Below are positions 1 through 8,707 of a DNA stretch of 64,000 bases, in pieces. Numbering within the stretch: the first letter of the stretch is position 1; every line of letters begins with the position of its first letter. Origin of the DNA: WHSW01 sp963846565 (GTDB taxonomy: Bacteria; Actinomycetota; Thermoleophilia; Solirubrobacterales; 70-9); assembly GCA_963846565.1 (NCBI GenBank), contig CAWJWL010000005.1:558001-622000 (forward strand), given 5' to 3'. Both the position numbers and the translations under genes were made by a program. Below the pieces are notes generated by a model that was given only the letters and a program-made list of their open reading frames with translations, was not told the DNA's origin and did not search any database.

Positions 1-1896
1 GGCGCGGCGATCAGCGGGATCGCCAACGCTGCGCCCGTGCTCGGAGGCGCCTCGCGGGTGGCGAGCGCCGAGGCGGCGCAGGAGCGGGCGGTAGGGATGA
101 TCGAGTCGGGCGAGGCCGAGGACTTCTTCCCCCTCGACAGCGGTTCCAATGCCTACGGTCTGGGCGGGGAGGCGACCGCGAACGGGCGCGGGATGGTGCT
201 CGGTAACCCCCACTTCCCCTGGGACGGGGCGGAGCGCCTCTACCAGGCTCAGATCACGATTCCGGGCAAGCTCGACGTCTCCGGCGGCAGCCTCTACGGC
301 GTTCCCGCCGTCCTCATCGGCCACACTCGCGGGCTCGCCTGGTCGCACACGGTCGCGTCGGCCTGGCGCTTCACCCCGTTCGAGCTCGCTCTCGTCCCCG
401 GCGATCCGTACTCCTACATCGTCGACGGCCAGGTGAAGAAGATGGAGGCGCGGAAGATCACCGTCGACGTCCTCAACGACGACGGCAGCGTCGGCCAGCG
501 CTCGCGGACCCTCTACAGCACCGAGTACGGACCGATGCTGACCTCGATCCTCGGCCTGCCGCTGTTCCCGTGGACGCCGGCGAAGGCGTTCGCGCTCGGT
601 GACGCGAACTACGAGAACTTCCGCTACCTCAACCACTTCCTGGCCACGGACCAGGCCCAGAACGTCCGCGAGTACGACCGCATCCAGCAGGAGATCCAGG
701 GAATCCCGTGGGTGAACTCGATCGCCGCCGACCGCCGCGGCGAGGCCTACTACTCGATGGACGGAGCCGTCCCGAACGTGCCCGACTCGAAGGCCACCGG
801 ATGCGCGGGCGTCCTCGGCGTCGCGCTCTTCCCGATCACCGGGATTCCGATCCTCGACGGATCGCGCTCGGCCTGCAACTGGGACAGCGACCCCGCCGCC
901 GCGGTCCCCGGGATCTTCGGCCCGTCGGCGCTGCCGCGCCTCTTCCGCGACGACTACGTCACCAACGGCAACGACAGCCACTGGCTCTCGAACCCCGAGC
1001 AGCCGCTCGAGGGGTACAACCGCGTGATCGGCGACGAGCGCACGACGCGCTCGCTCCGCACGCGGGTCGGGCTGCTGATGATCGAGCAGCGGCTCGCTGG
1101 CACGGACGGCTTGAAGGGCGACCGGTTCACGCTTCGCAACCTCACGAGGGTGGCGCTCGGCAACCGCCAGTACGCGGGTGAGCTGTTCCGAGACGAGCTC
1201 GTCGGGTTCTGTCAGTCGAGCCCGACCATGATCGGTACGGGCGGGCCCGTCGACGTCAGCGGCGCCTGCCCCGTGCTCGCGGCATGGAACCTCCGCAACG
1301 AGCTCGACGCACCGGGCGCTGTTCTCTTCCAGCGCTTCATGCAGCGGCTCACGGCCCGCCTCCCGTCGCTGCCCACCGGCGTCTCGAGCGGCGCCGGATT
1401 GCTCTCCGACACGTTCTTCGACACCCGCTTCAACGTCAGCGACCCGGTCGACACTCCGCGAGGCCTCAACACGGCCAACCCCCTGGTCTCCGCCTCGCTT
1501 GCCGACGCGGTCACCGACCTGAAGGGCGCCGGGATCCCTCTCGACGGGACCTTGGGCGAGTTCCAGTACGACACCCGCGGCGGCGAGCGGATCCCGATCC
1601 ACGGCGGCCCGGGGACGCTCGGGATCTTCAACGCGATCAACTCGGCCTGGAACCGAGCCGAGGGCTATTCGAACGTTCCCCACGGGACCAGCTTCATCGC
1701 CGCGATGGGCTTCTCCGAGAAGGGCTGCCCGGCGCGATCGCTGACTTTCGTCACCTACGGCCAGTCCGAGAACCAGGAGTCGCCACACGCCGCGGACTAC
1801 ACGAAGGCGTTCTCGCGCAAGAAGTGGAACGAGGTCCCGTTCTGCGCCGCCGAGGTGCGGAGAGAGACGCTCGACGTCGAGCGGATCTCGCGGTAG
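1..1896 (+). CDS. Penicillin acylase family N-terminal-nucleophile hydrolase, 5' truncated by window edge
   Basis: The reading frame is already open at base 1, so the start and most of the alpha chain lie upstream. The family cleaves amides such as penicillins, acyl-homoserine lactones or lipopeptides. It is made as a precursor that self-cleaves in front of a serine, which becomes the nucleophile of the beta chain. Here the serine of the Ser-Asn-Ala-Tyr motif is at 145-147, preceded by Asp-Ser-Gly, and is followed by the LGNPHFPW and SGGSLYGVPAVLIGHT blocks usual for the beta-chain start. The C-terminal HGTSFIAAMGF block is also present. Substrate cannot be read from the sequence; acyl-homoserine lactone acylase and aculeacin-type acylase are both possible. 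It is usually exported. Confidence 0.88.
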   Translation, partial: GAAISGIANAAPVLGGASRVASAEAAQERAVGMIESGEAEDFFPLDSGSNAYGLGGEATANGRGMVLGNPHFPWDGAERLYQAQITIPGKLDVSGGSLYGVPAVLIGHTRGLAWSHTVASAWRFTPFELALVPGDPYSYIVDGQVKKMEARKITVDVLNDDGSVGQRSRTLYSTEYGPMLTSILGLPLFPWTPAKAFALGDANYENFRYLNHFLATDQAQNVREYDRIQQEIQGIPWVNSIAADRRGEAYYSMDGAVPNVPDSKATGCAGVLGVALFPITGIPILDGSRSACNWDSDPAAAVPGIFGPSALPRLFRDDYVTNGNDSHWLSNPEQPLEGYNRVIGDERTTRSLRTRVGLLMIEQRLAGTDGLKGDRFTLRNLTRVALGNRQYAGELFRDELVGFCQSSPTMIGTGGPVDVSGACPVLAAWNLRNELDAPGAVLFQRFMQRLTARLPSLPTGVSSGAGLLSDTFFDTRFNVSDPVDTPRGLNTANPLVSASLADAVTDLKGAGIPLDGTLGEFQYDTRGGERIPIHGGPGTLGIFNAINSAWNRAEGYSNVPHGTSFIAAMGFSEKGCPARSLTFVTYGQSENQESPHAADYTKAFSRKKWNEVPFCAAEVRRETLDVERISR

Positions 1897-1918
1897 ACGA
1901 TCTCGTAGCCTCAGCTGC

Positions 1919-2662
1919 GTGAGCTCGGATCGCAACCGGACCGCCCTCGTCACCGGCGCCTCGAGCGGCATCGGCGCGGCCACCGTGCGGGCGCTCGCGG
2001 CGGACGGCTTCGACACCGTCGCCGCCGCGCGCCGGCTCGAGCGCTGCAAGGAGCTGGCGGCGGAGGTCGGCGGAAGGGCGCTGCGCCTCGACGTCGCCGA
2101 CACCGACTCGGTCGCGGCGCTCGCCGACGCGCTCGCCGAGGTGGACGTGGTCGTCCACTCCGCCGGCGGCGCACTCGGGCTCGAGGCGGTCGCCGAGGCC
2201 GACGAGGAGAAGTGGCGGGCGATGTGGGAGTCGAACGTCGCCGGGGTCATGCGGGTGACGAAGGCGCTCCTGCCCGCCCTGCGACGTGGGATCGACCCGC
2301 AGATCGTCGTCATCGGCTCCGTTGCCGGGGTCGAGGTTTATGAGGGTGGCGGCGGCTACACGGCGGCCAAGCACGCCGTGCACGCGCTGACCCAGACGCT
2401 GCGGCTGGAGCTCCTCGCCGACGCGATCCGGGTGAGCGAGGTCGCGCCCGGCATGGTCGAGACGGAGTTCTCGCTCGTCCGCTTCGAGGGCGACGCCGAT
2501 CGCGCGGCCGACACCTACCGAGGCCTCGAGCCGCTGAGCGCCGAGGACGTCGCCGAGGTCATCGCCTTCTGCGTCAGCCGGCCGGCGAACGTGGACGTCG
2601 ACTACGTCGGCGTCAAGCCGGCGGCGCAGGCGACGGCCAAGATCGCCCGGCGCGCCGAGTAA
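1919..2662 (+). CDS. Short-chain dehydrogenase/reductase (classical SDR)
   Basis: A 247-residue NAD(P)-dependent oxidoreductase of the classical SDR family. The cofactor motif TGASSGIG is at residues 13-20. The catalytic residues are visible as Asn105, Ser134, Tyr147 and Lys151 (Tyr-Thr-Ala-Ala-Lys). The usual Asn-Asn-Ala-Gly motif reads His-Ser-Ala-Gly (80-83), a minor change. It is closest in style to the YdfG/serine 3-dehydrogenase group, but the substrate is unknown. It starts with GTG 22 bp after the acylase stop and may be cotranscribed with it. Confidence 0.88.
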   Translation: MSSDRNRTALVTGASSGIGAATVRALAADGFDTVAAARRLERCKELAAEVGGRALRLDVADTDSVAALADALAEVDVVVHSAGGALGLEAVAEADEEKWRAMWESNVAGVMRVTKALLPALRRGIDPQIVVIGSVAGVEVYEGGGGYTAAKHAVHALTQTLRLELLADAIRVSEVAPGMVETEFSLVRFEGDADRAADTYRGLEPLSAEDVAEVIAFCVSRPANVDVDYVGVKPAAQATAKIARRAE

Positions 2663-2793
2663 TGGCTTCTTCGCAGCGGGCCGCCGGGATGCCCGCGAGC
2701 GATTGAGCGCTTCCTCTTCCAGTTCCTCACCCTCCTACGCGCGGAGAGAGCCCCGAGGGTTCTGCGAGCCATCCGTCTACCATCCAGCGCCGA

Positions 2794-3708
2794 ATGCGGA
2801 TCGACGAGCTGCTCTCAACCCAGCGGCCGGTCTTCTCGGTCGAGTTCTTCCCCCCCAAGACGGAGGAGGGCGTCGCACAGCTCTATGCCACCGTCGAGGC
2901 GCTGAAGCCGCTCGAGCCCGATTACGTCTCGGTCACCTACGGCGCCGGCGGCGCCACCCGCGACGGCACCGTGGAGGCGGCCGAGCGGATCAAGAGCGAG
3001 TACGGGATCGAGGTGATGGCGCACCTGAGCTGCGTCGGCGAGACGCAGGAGGGCCTCGCCGCGATCCTCGAGCGCTTTGCCGCGATCGGGGTCGAGAACG
3101 TGCTCGCGCTGCGCGGCGACCCGCCGAAGGGCGAGGAGGAGTTCGTCCCGCCCGACGACGGCCTGTCGAGCGCCGCCGAGCTCACCGGCTTCATCACCGA
3201 GCGCCACGATTTCGCAATCGGGGGCGCCTGCTTCCCCGAGGTCCATCCGGAGGCGGACAGCCTCGATGCGGACCTCGCCTACCTGAAGACGAAGGTCGAC
3301 TCGGGTGCCAGGTTCCTGATCACCCAGCTCTTCTTCGACAACCGCGCCTACTTCGACTTCGTGGCCGCGGCGCGCGAGCAGGGGATCGACGTTCCGATCA
3401 TCCCCGGCGTGATCCCGATCACGAGCTACGGCCAGGTGGCGCGAATCTGCGACCTCTGCGACGCCTCGATCCCGACCGATCTCGCCGCGGCGATGGAGCC
3501 GCTGGGCGGGGATGCCGAGGCGGAGGCGCTGCTCGGCGTCGCTTACGCCGCGCGCCAATGCGAGGAGCTGCTTGCCGCCGGCGCCCCGGGAATCCACTTC
3601 TACGCCCTCAACCGGGCGCCCGGGACCCGTGCGGTGCTCGCAGCACTGCGCGCTTCCCGCCCCTGGGAGCGGGCGGAGCCCGGGGCGCACGACCGCGCCC
3701 GCGCCTGA
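2794..3708 (+). CDS. metF: 5,10-methylenetetrahydrofolate reductase
   Basis: A cytoplasmic flavoprotein that reduces 5,10-methylene-THF to 5-methyl-THF, the methyl donor for methionine synthesis. It has 304 residues, the usual bacterial length. The N-terminal Glu17 in SVEFFPPK matches the catalytic Glu of E. coli MetF, and Asp109 in ALRGDPP matches its FAD/folate aspartate. The blocks VTYGAGG and FLITQLFFDN are typical. The ATG at 2794 lies 131 bp after the SDR stop; that gap shows no clear feature. An alpha/beta hydrolase follows after 5 bp, so the two are probably cotranscribed. Confidence 0.95.
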   Translation: MRIDELLSTQRPVFSVEFFPPKTEEGVAQLYATVEALKPLEPDYVSVTYGAGGATRDGTVEAAERIKSEYGIEVMAHLSCVGETQEGLAAILERFAAIGVENVLALRGDPPKGEEEFVPPDDGLSSAAELTGFITERHDFAIGGACFPEVHPEADSLDADLAYLKTKVDSGARFLITQLFFDNRAYFDFVAAAREQGIDVPIIPGVIPITSYGQVARICDLCDASIPTDLAAAMEPLGGDAEAEALLGVAYAARQCEELLAAGAPGIHFYALNRAPGTRAVLAALRASRPWERAEPGAHDRARA

Positions 3709-3713
3709 ACCGG

Positions 3714-4544
3714 ATGTCCGAGCGCGCGGACAGCTTCCGCTTCAACGGCCAGCGGATTGCCTACGCCGATCACGGCGAGGGGGATCGGACGCTGATCCTG
3801 ATCCACGGCCTGCTCATGAATCGGCACATGTACGACCACCTTGCGCCGGATCTCGCCGCGCGGGGCCTCCGGGTGATCACGGTCGATCTGCTCGGCCACG
3901 GCGCGTCCGACGCCCCTCACGACATGCGCGCCTACGGAATGCCGGCGTTCGCCTCCCAGGTCGCGGCGCTCGTCGACCACCTCGAGCTCGACCGACCGGT
4001 CGTCGGCGGCACGTCGCTAGGCGCCAACGTATCGCTCGAGCTCGCCTGCTCGCACCCGGACGCAGCGAGGGCTCTGTTCATCGAGATGCCGGTGCTCGAC
4101 AACGCGCTCGTTGCCGCCGGGCTCACCTTCCTCCCGCTGCTGCTCCTGCTGCGCGTGGGCAAGCCGCTGATCAGATTGGGTTCGGCGCTCACCACCCGGA
4201 TTCCCCGCAGCCACTACCTCGTCGACATCCTGCTCGACTGGACCAGGCGCGACCCCGAGGCGTCGGAGGCGGTGCTCGAGGGACTGCTCTTCGGCCGCGT
4301 CGCGCCGCCGCGCGATGAGCGCGAGCGGATCAGCCAGCCGACCCTGATCGTCGGCCACCCCTCCGACCCGCTGCACCCGTTCTCGGACTCCGACATGCTG
4401 CTCGAGGAGCTGCCGGAAGCCGAGCTGATCGAGGCGGAGTCGATCGTCGAGTGGCGGATCGATCCCGCACGCCTCGACGACGTGCTCGCCGGATTCGTCG
4501 AGCGGGCGTACGAGGGAGTTGCTCTACCCTCACACGCCCGATGA
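3714..4544 (+). CDS. Alpha/beta-fold hydrolase
   Basis: A 276-residue alpha/beta hydrolase. The oxyanion-hole motif is HGLL near residue 30, the nucleophile elbow is Gly-Thr-Ser-Leu-Gly with Ser101, and a likely acid residue is the Asp of HPSDPLHPF. The catalytic histidine expected about 25-30 residues after that acid is not obvious: the stretch ESIVEWRIDP has none. The enzyme may use another histidine (for example in DPLHPF) or may be non-canonical. The start ATG at 3714 is 5 bp after the metF stop, and the TGA overlaps the next ATG (ATGA). The substrate is unknown. Confidence 0.85.
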   Translation: MSERADSFRFNGQRIAYADHGEGDRTLILIHGLLMNRHMYDHLAPDLAARGLRVITVDLLGHGASDAPHDMRAYGMPAFASQVAALVDHLELDRPVVGGTSLGANVSLELACSHPDAARALFIEMPVLDNALVAAGLTFLPLLLLLRVGKPLIRLGSALTTRIPRSHYLVDILLDWTRRDPEASEAVLEGLLFGRVAPPRDERERISQPTLIVGHPSDPLHPFSDSDMLLEELPEAELIEAESIVEWRIDPARLDDVLAGFVERAYEGVALPSHAR

Positions 4545-5305
4545 GCTCGCGTGAGGAACGAGAGCGCCGCCGCGCCGAGCGCGTCGAGGCGGAGAAGAAG
4601 CAGGCCTCGGCCGAGCGCCGCAGGCTGATCCTCGGCTACGTCGTCGCGGGCGCGCTCAGCCTCGCGGTCGTCGTCGGGATCGTGATCGTGATCGGCGGCG
4701 GCGGCGACGGGAAGTCCCCCGAGGCGAGCGACTTCCCGCCCGAGTCGCACATCGAGCCGCTCTCCGGCAGCGTCAACGGCTTCGAGCCCGACGACCGCGA
4801 GGGCACGCCTCCGCCCCCGGCCGCCAACGGCGATCTCGAGTCAGCCGCCGCTGCAGCCAACTGTGAGCTCGATCTCGATCTCGAGGATGAGGGCAACACC
4901 CACATCGAGGAAGGCGACGACGTTCCCGACTACAAGACCAACCCGGCCACCTCCGGGGACCACATCGTGCCCCCGCAACAGCAGGCCGACGGCGCCTACA
5001 TCGACCCGGTCGACCCGATCTTCTTCGTCCACTCCCTCGAGCACGGCCGGATCGAGATCCAGTACTCGCCAGACCTTCCCGAGCAGGATCAGCTCGCGCT
5101 CAAGGGAGTCTTCGACGCCGAGCCGACCGCGACGCTGTTCTTCCCCAACCCGGAGATGCCCTACGACGTTGCCGTGACCGCCTGGACGCAGCTGATGAGC
5201 TGTGAGCGCTACGAGGGCGCTGCCACGCTGGACGCGATTCGCGCCTTCCGCACCACGTACCTCGGGCGAGGCCCGGAGAACGTGCCGCTGCAGCTCTCGG
5301 GCTAG
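4541..5305 (+). CDS. DUF3105 membrane-anchored protein
   Basis: A 254-residue protein with a charged, coiled-coil-like N-terminus (residues 1-28, Arg/Glu-rich), one transmembrane helix at about 30-52, a low-complexity Glu/Pro linker and a C-terminal domain. The C-terminal HSLEHGRIEIQYSP block and a preceding Gly-Asp-His match DUF3105, an actinobacterial family without an established reaction. Histidines in the domain could bind metal, but this is inference. The topology suggests an external C-terminal domain. It overlaps the hydrolase upstream by 4 bp, indicating translational coupling. Confidence 0.82.
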   Translation: MSSREERERRRAERVEAEKKQASAERRRLILGYVVAGALSLAVVVGIVIVIGGGGDGKSPEASDFPPESHIEPLSGSVNGFEPDDREGTPPPPAANGDLESAAAAANCELDLDLEDEGNTHIEEGDDVPDYKTNPATSGDHIVPPQQQADGAYIDPVDPIFFVHSLEHGRIEIQYSPDLPEQDQLALKGVFDAEPTATLFFPNPEMPYDVAVTAWTQLMSCERYEGAATLDAIRAFRTTYLGRGPENVPLQLSG

Positions 5306-5313
5306 CCGCCGCG

Positions 5314-5377
5314 CAAGGATTCGCCCGCGACGTCACGGCTCCAGACCAGGCACGCGTCGTTTGTGAGCGAATCCTTG
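5314..5377. repeat. Interrupted perfect inverted repeat, 11-bp arms
   Basis: CAAGGATTCGC at 5314-5324 is matched exactly by GCGAATCCTTG at 5367-5377, separated by 42 bp. It fills most of the gap between the DUF3105 stop and the amidase start. It has no T-run, so it is not a standard intrinsic terminator. It could be an operator dyad or the base of a structured leader for the amidase. Confidence 0.6.
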
Positions 5378-5408
5378 TAGTCGTATCCGTGTTGCGAAGA
5401 AAGTGGGA

Positions 5409-6605
5409 ATGAAGCGGCCAGTGCGCTACGTGCTCCTCGGGGTCGTGGCGGTGGCGCTCGTGTACGCGAGCGCGCCGGCACTCTCCCAGGACCGATATCT
5501 GCCGCCGGCGGTCGATTTCGAGCAGGAGCTCGGGGCGGTCGCGCGGCTGGCCCCGGCAACCCCCGACGCCAAAAAGCGCGGCGTGCGCCCCGTCTACCGC
5601 AGCACCGCGCTCGAGGCCCCGCAGCGCTTCGATCTCGCCGGACTCGCGGGTGAGATGCGGGAGCTCGAGCTGCGCGGGCGCGAGAGCGACGGCGAGTGGA
5701 GCGAGTGGGTCGAGACGGCGAACGGCGATCCGGTCTACTTCGGCGGGGCCGATGAGCTGCAGCTGCGAACGAGCGGCTGGCGTCCAACGGGCACCATTCA
5801 CTACGTCAACGTCTCCGGAACGACGACGGGCGCGGACTCGCTGCTGACCAAGTTCCGCGAAACGGTCAACTCGGCCTTCATCGGCGCCTCGTCGTTCGTC
5901 GATTCGGAGGCGGACGCGGCGCCGATACGACCTCCGATCGTCAGGCGGGCGGCCTGGGGGGCGAACCGCGGCGCCAGCGGGTGCACGCCCCGAAGCGGCC
6001 CGGCATTCGGAAAGGCGAAGGCGGCGGTGGTCCACCACACTGTCAACGCGAGCGACTACAGCGCCGCCGAAGCTCCCTCGATCGTGCTCGGCATCTGCCG
6101 CTACCACCGCAACGGCAACGGCTGGAACGACATCGGCTACAACGCGCTCGTCGACCGTTTCGGCACCCTCTACCAGGGACGGGCCGGCGGGATCCGGAAG
6201 GCCGTCGTCGGCGCTCACGCTCAGGGGTTCAACGCGGAGACGACCTCGATCTCATCGATTGGCACCCACACGACACTTCCGATCTCTGCGCTCGCCCAGG
6301 CAGCGATCGCCGACTACCTCGCCTGGAAGCTCACGGTGCACCTGATCCCGGCGACCGGGAAGACGACCCTGACCTCGGCGGGCGGCGAGGCGAGCCGCTA
6401 CGAGTCGGGCAAGCGAGTGCGGCTCAACCGGATCATCGGACACCGCGATGTCGGCCTCACCTCATGCCCCGGGAACGCGGCGTACGCGATCCTGGCGAAG
6501 CTCCGCCGCCAGGTCCAACAGGAAATCGACTCCGGAGGCGGGGTCAGCCCGCCGCCCGACTCGCCGCCGCTGCCGCCGCCGGTGGTCCCGCCAGCGCCCG
6601 GCTGA
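5409..6605 (+). CDS. Secreted N-acetylmuramoyl-L-alanine amidase (PGRP/amidase_2 fold)
   Basis: This protein (about 398 residues) is predicted to cleave the bond between muramic acid and the stem peptide of peptidoglycan. It has an N-terminal signal peptide (MKRPVRY, then a hydrophobic core ending near ASAPALS). A linker/accessory domain spans about residues 30-180. The C-terminal peptidoglycan-recognition amidase domain carries zinc ligands visible as His209 or His210 in VVHHT, His345 in GHRDVG and Cys353 in TSCPG. A proline-rich tail follows. I chose ATG 5409 over GTG 5403 because it gives a clean signal peptide. Its stop and that of the convergent gene lie inside the palindrome CTGACCCGGGTCAG. 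Confidence 0.9.
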   Translation: MKRPVRYVLLGVVAVALVYASAPALSQDRYLPPAVDFEQELGAVARLAPATPDAKKRGVRPVYRSTALEAPQRFDLAGLAGEMRELELRGRESDGEWSEWVETANGDPVYFGGADELQLRTSGWRPTGTIHYVNVSGTTTGADSLLTKFRETVNSAFIGASSFVDSEADAAPIRPPIVRRAAWGANRGASGCTPRSGPAFGKAKAAVVHHTVNASDYSAAEAPSIVLGICRYHRNGNGWNDIGYNALVDRFGTLYQGRAGGIRKAVVGAHAQGFNAETTSISSIGTHTTLPISALAQAAIADYLAWKLTVHLIPATGKTTLTSAGGEASRYESGKRVRLNRIIGHRDVGLTSCPGNAAYAILAKLRRQVQQEIDSGGGVSPPPDSPPLPPPVVPPAPG

Positions 6606-6611
6606 CCCGGG

Positions 6612-7553
6612 TCAGGGAGCGCGGTAGACGGGGAAGAAGGCCTCGGGGTCGCCGCTGCCGCCGAGCCGGTCGTACGCCTGGCGGTCGCAGATGATCTCGT
6701 GGCTGACGAAGTCCGACTCGGCGTTGGCGAAGCCGCGCTTGAAGCGCTCGAGTCCGTCCCCAGGGCTCACGCCGGCGCCGAGGTTGAGCGGGGTCTTGAG
6801 CTCGTCGGCGAGGTCCAGCATCGCCGCCACCACGTTCTTGAACGGCGACGCATCGAGGCTCGCGTCAGTGGTCCCGCCTAGGTAGTAGTGGAGGTGGTCG
6901 TCGCTGCGCGCGGCGATTGCCGCCGCGCCCGTCTCGCCACGCTGACCACGAGCGAGGAAGAGCCAGCTGCGCTCGAAGGTGAGGATCCGGCCGTAGTAGG
7001 CCCGGCCAAAGAAGTAGCGGTCGGTGGCAGCGTTACGGTGCATCGTCTCCTCGTAGGCCGTGGTGAACGCATCGACCGCGTCGCCGGTCGCCGCCAGGCC
7101 CTCCACGCGCTCGACCGACCAGCCGACGCGCTCGCTCGCGCGAATCTGCTCGGCGAGCCGGGGGCGTAGGTCCCGGGGCCGGGCAGGGTCGTAGATCTGC
7201 AGGCGGGTGCGAGCGCGGCCCCCGGCCAGCGTCGGCTCTCCCAGGCGGTCGCGAAGGAAGGCGCTGACGAGGCCGGTCGGCGCCCAGTCGATCTCGTCCG
7301 GGTCCGCGGGCGGGCCCTGACCCTCGACCGTCGCCCCGGGGTACGCGTAGGGAGAGATCGCGTCGATCCCGCCGCCGCGAATCTCGCGGACGATCAGCGG
7401 TACCAGGGTCCTGCGTCCCTCGGTCCCGAGGCGGAGCGTGTGCGTCGTCCCCTCAGCCTCGAGGAAGGGGCGCGAGCGGAAGAAGTCATCGCTCTCCGCG
7501 GCGCGACCGCCGTCGGCGAGCAGCTCGGCCGCGCCCGAGAACGAGGCGCTCAC
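6612..7553 (-). CDS. FemAB/GNAT-like aminoacyl or acyl transferase
   Basis: A 313-residue protein resembling the BioF2/FemAB-like GNAT proteins found in actinobacterial polysaccharide loci. The ETMHRNAATDRYFFGRAYY region and the C-terminal FKNVVAAMLDLADEL / LNLGAGV blocks are typical. Such proteins transfer an amino acid or acyl group to a wall or glycan precursor; the donor is unknown. It overlaps the next upstream gene (GNAT) by 4 bp and is the last gene of the minus-strand polysaccharide run. It converges with the amidase, 6 bp apart. Confidence 0.7.
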   Translation of the reverse strand: MSASFSGAAELLADGGRAAESDDFFRSRPFLEAEGTTHTLRLGTEGRRTLVPLIVREIRGGGIDAISPYAYPGATVEGQGPPADPDEIDWAPTGLVSAFLRDRLGEPTLAGGRARTRLQIYDPARPRDLRPRLAEQIRASERVGWSVERVEGLAATGDAVDAFTTAYEETMHRNAATDRYFFGRAYYGRILTFERSWLFLARGQRGETGAAAIAARSDDHLHYYLGGTTDASLDASPFKNVVAAMLDLADELKTPLNLGAGVSPGDGLERFKRGFANAESDFVSHEIICDRQAYDRLGGSGDPEAFFPVYRAP

Positions 7554-8095
7554 GTCGGCTTAGCGCCGTCGTCCCAGCCGGTGAAGTCCCCAGGCAAGAG
7601 GCCCCAGATCTCATTGTCGATCGCGTCCCCGTCGCGGACGATCGCATCCTTCATGACGCCCTCGCGCCGGAAGCCGAGATAGGTGACGACCTTCTGCGCG
7701 GCGACGTTCGTGGCCGGGATCTCGGCGTGCACTCGGTGCGTGCCGTGTTCCCCGAAGGCCCGGTTGCATGCCTGGCGCTCCGCCTCGCGGGCGACGCCCT
7801 TGCCCCACGCCGACGGCTCGCCGACGAGCACCGCGAGCTCGGGACCGGTCTGGCGGTCGAGCCCGAAGAGGGCGACGAAGCCGACGGCCGCGTCGGAGCC
7901 GTCGATCGCGATCGCCCACTTGCGGTCGCTGCTCGTGTCCTGCGCCCGCTCGACCCAGCCGGCGGCGGCGTCGAGGCTGAACGAGTCGCGGCTGCCGACG
8001 AGGTCCGCGGTGACGCGCTCGTCGTTGAACCAGCGGTGCACAGCCTCGGCATCGTCGGCGCGGAAGTCGCGGAGGGTGACCTCGGCTCTCGGCAT
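7550..8095 (-). CDS. GNAT family N-acetyltransferase (RimJ/RimL type)
   Basis: A 181-residue GCN5-related acetyltransferase. The acetyl-CoA segment is seen around EPSAWGKGVAREA, with the strand following in HRVHAEIPATN and the C-terminal GFRREGVMKDA of the RimJ/RimL/SpeG-like group. In this setting it may acetylate a sugar-linked amine or a nucleotide sugar rather than a ribosomal protein, but this is inference from position only. It is followed by the FemAB-like gene with a 4-bp overlap. Confidence 0.82.
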   Translation of the reverse strand: MPRAEVTLRDFRADDAEAVHRWFNDERVTADLVGSRDSFSLDAAAGWVERAQDTSSDRKWAIAIDGSDAAVGFVALFGLDRQTGPELAVLVGEPSAWGKGVAREAERQACNRAFGEHGTHRVHAEIPATNVAAQKVVTYLGFRREGVMKDAIVRDGDAIDNEIWGLLPGDFTGWDDGAKPT

Positions 8096-8122
8096 CGACG
8101 GGCAGGCTAGTCATCTAGAGGC

Positions 8123-8707
8123 TCAGCCGTAGAGGCCGTGGCCCGTCAGCAGCAAGCGGGTCGTGCGCGCGAGGATCTTCACGTCGAGCGCGGGCGAGCG
8201 GTGCTCGACGTACCAGACGTCCAGCTCGATCCGCTCGTCCCAGGGGATCTGAGCACGACCGTTGACCTGGGCCCAACCGGTCAGCCCCGGCTTCACCTCG
8301 AGGCGCCGCCGTTGGTGCGGCGTGTACCGCTCGACCTGCGCCGCCAGCGTCGGGCGCGGGCCGACGATCGCCATCTCGCCCCGCAGCACGTTGACCAGGT
8401 TCGGGAGCTCGTCGAGCGAGAAGCGGCGTAGGAACTCTCCGACCCGCGTGACGCGCGCGTCGCCGGCGTACACCGGCGTGCCGACCCCGACGGGGTCGTT
8501 CCCCTCGTGCATCGTCCGCAGCTTGAAGAGCTCGAATGCCTCGCCGTTCCGGCCGGCGCGCACCGCGCGGTAGATCACCGGGCCGCGCGAGTCGACCGTG
8601 ATCGCGATCGCGGCGATCAAAAGGAGCGGTGAGGCGATCGCGAGGGCAATCGCGGCGATCAGCAGGTCGGCGGCTCGCGGCATCCCGCGGCCGCCCGCCG
8701 GGCTCAT
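8123..8707 (-). CDS. Initiating sugar transferase (polyprenyl-phosphate glycosyl-1-phosphate transferase, PglC-like core)
   Basis: This 194-residue enzyme is predicted to transfer a sugar-1-phosphate from a nucleotide sugar to undecaprenyl phosphate, the first membrane step of repeat-unit synthesis. An N-terminal hydrophobic re-entrant helix (about residues 14-38) is followed by the KLRTM motif, SLDELPNLVNVLRGEMAIVGPRP and KPGLTGWAQVNGR, all diagnostic of the bacterial sugar transferase family. It lacks the multi-helix N-terminal domain of WbaP-type enzymes, so it is a minimal form. Its start overlaps the preceding glycosyltransferase by 4 bp. Confidence 0.93.
   Translation of the reverse strand: MSPAGGRGMPRAADLLIAAIALAIASPLLLIAAIAITVDSRGPVIYRAVRAGRNGEAFELFKLRTMHEGNDPVGVGTPVYAGDARVTRVGEFLRRFSLDELPNLVNVLRGEMAIVGPRPTLAAQVERYTPHQRRRLEVKPGLTGWAQVNGRAQIPWDERIELDVWYVEHRSPALDVKILARTTRLLLTGHGLYG

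Noticed and set aside
6602..6615. Palindrome CTGACCCGGGTCAG, resembling the CGGGTCAG end of the hairpin element twice over
   Set aside because: It has no core or AACGTT end. It simply contains the stop codons of two convergent genes, so I do not count it as an element copy.
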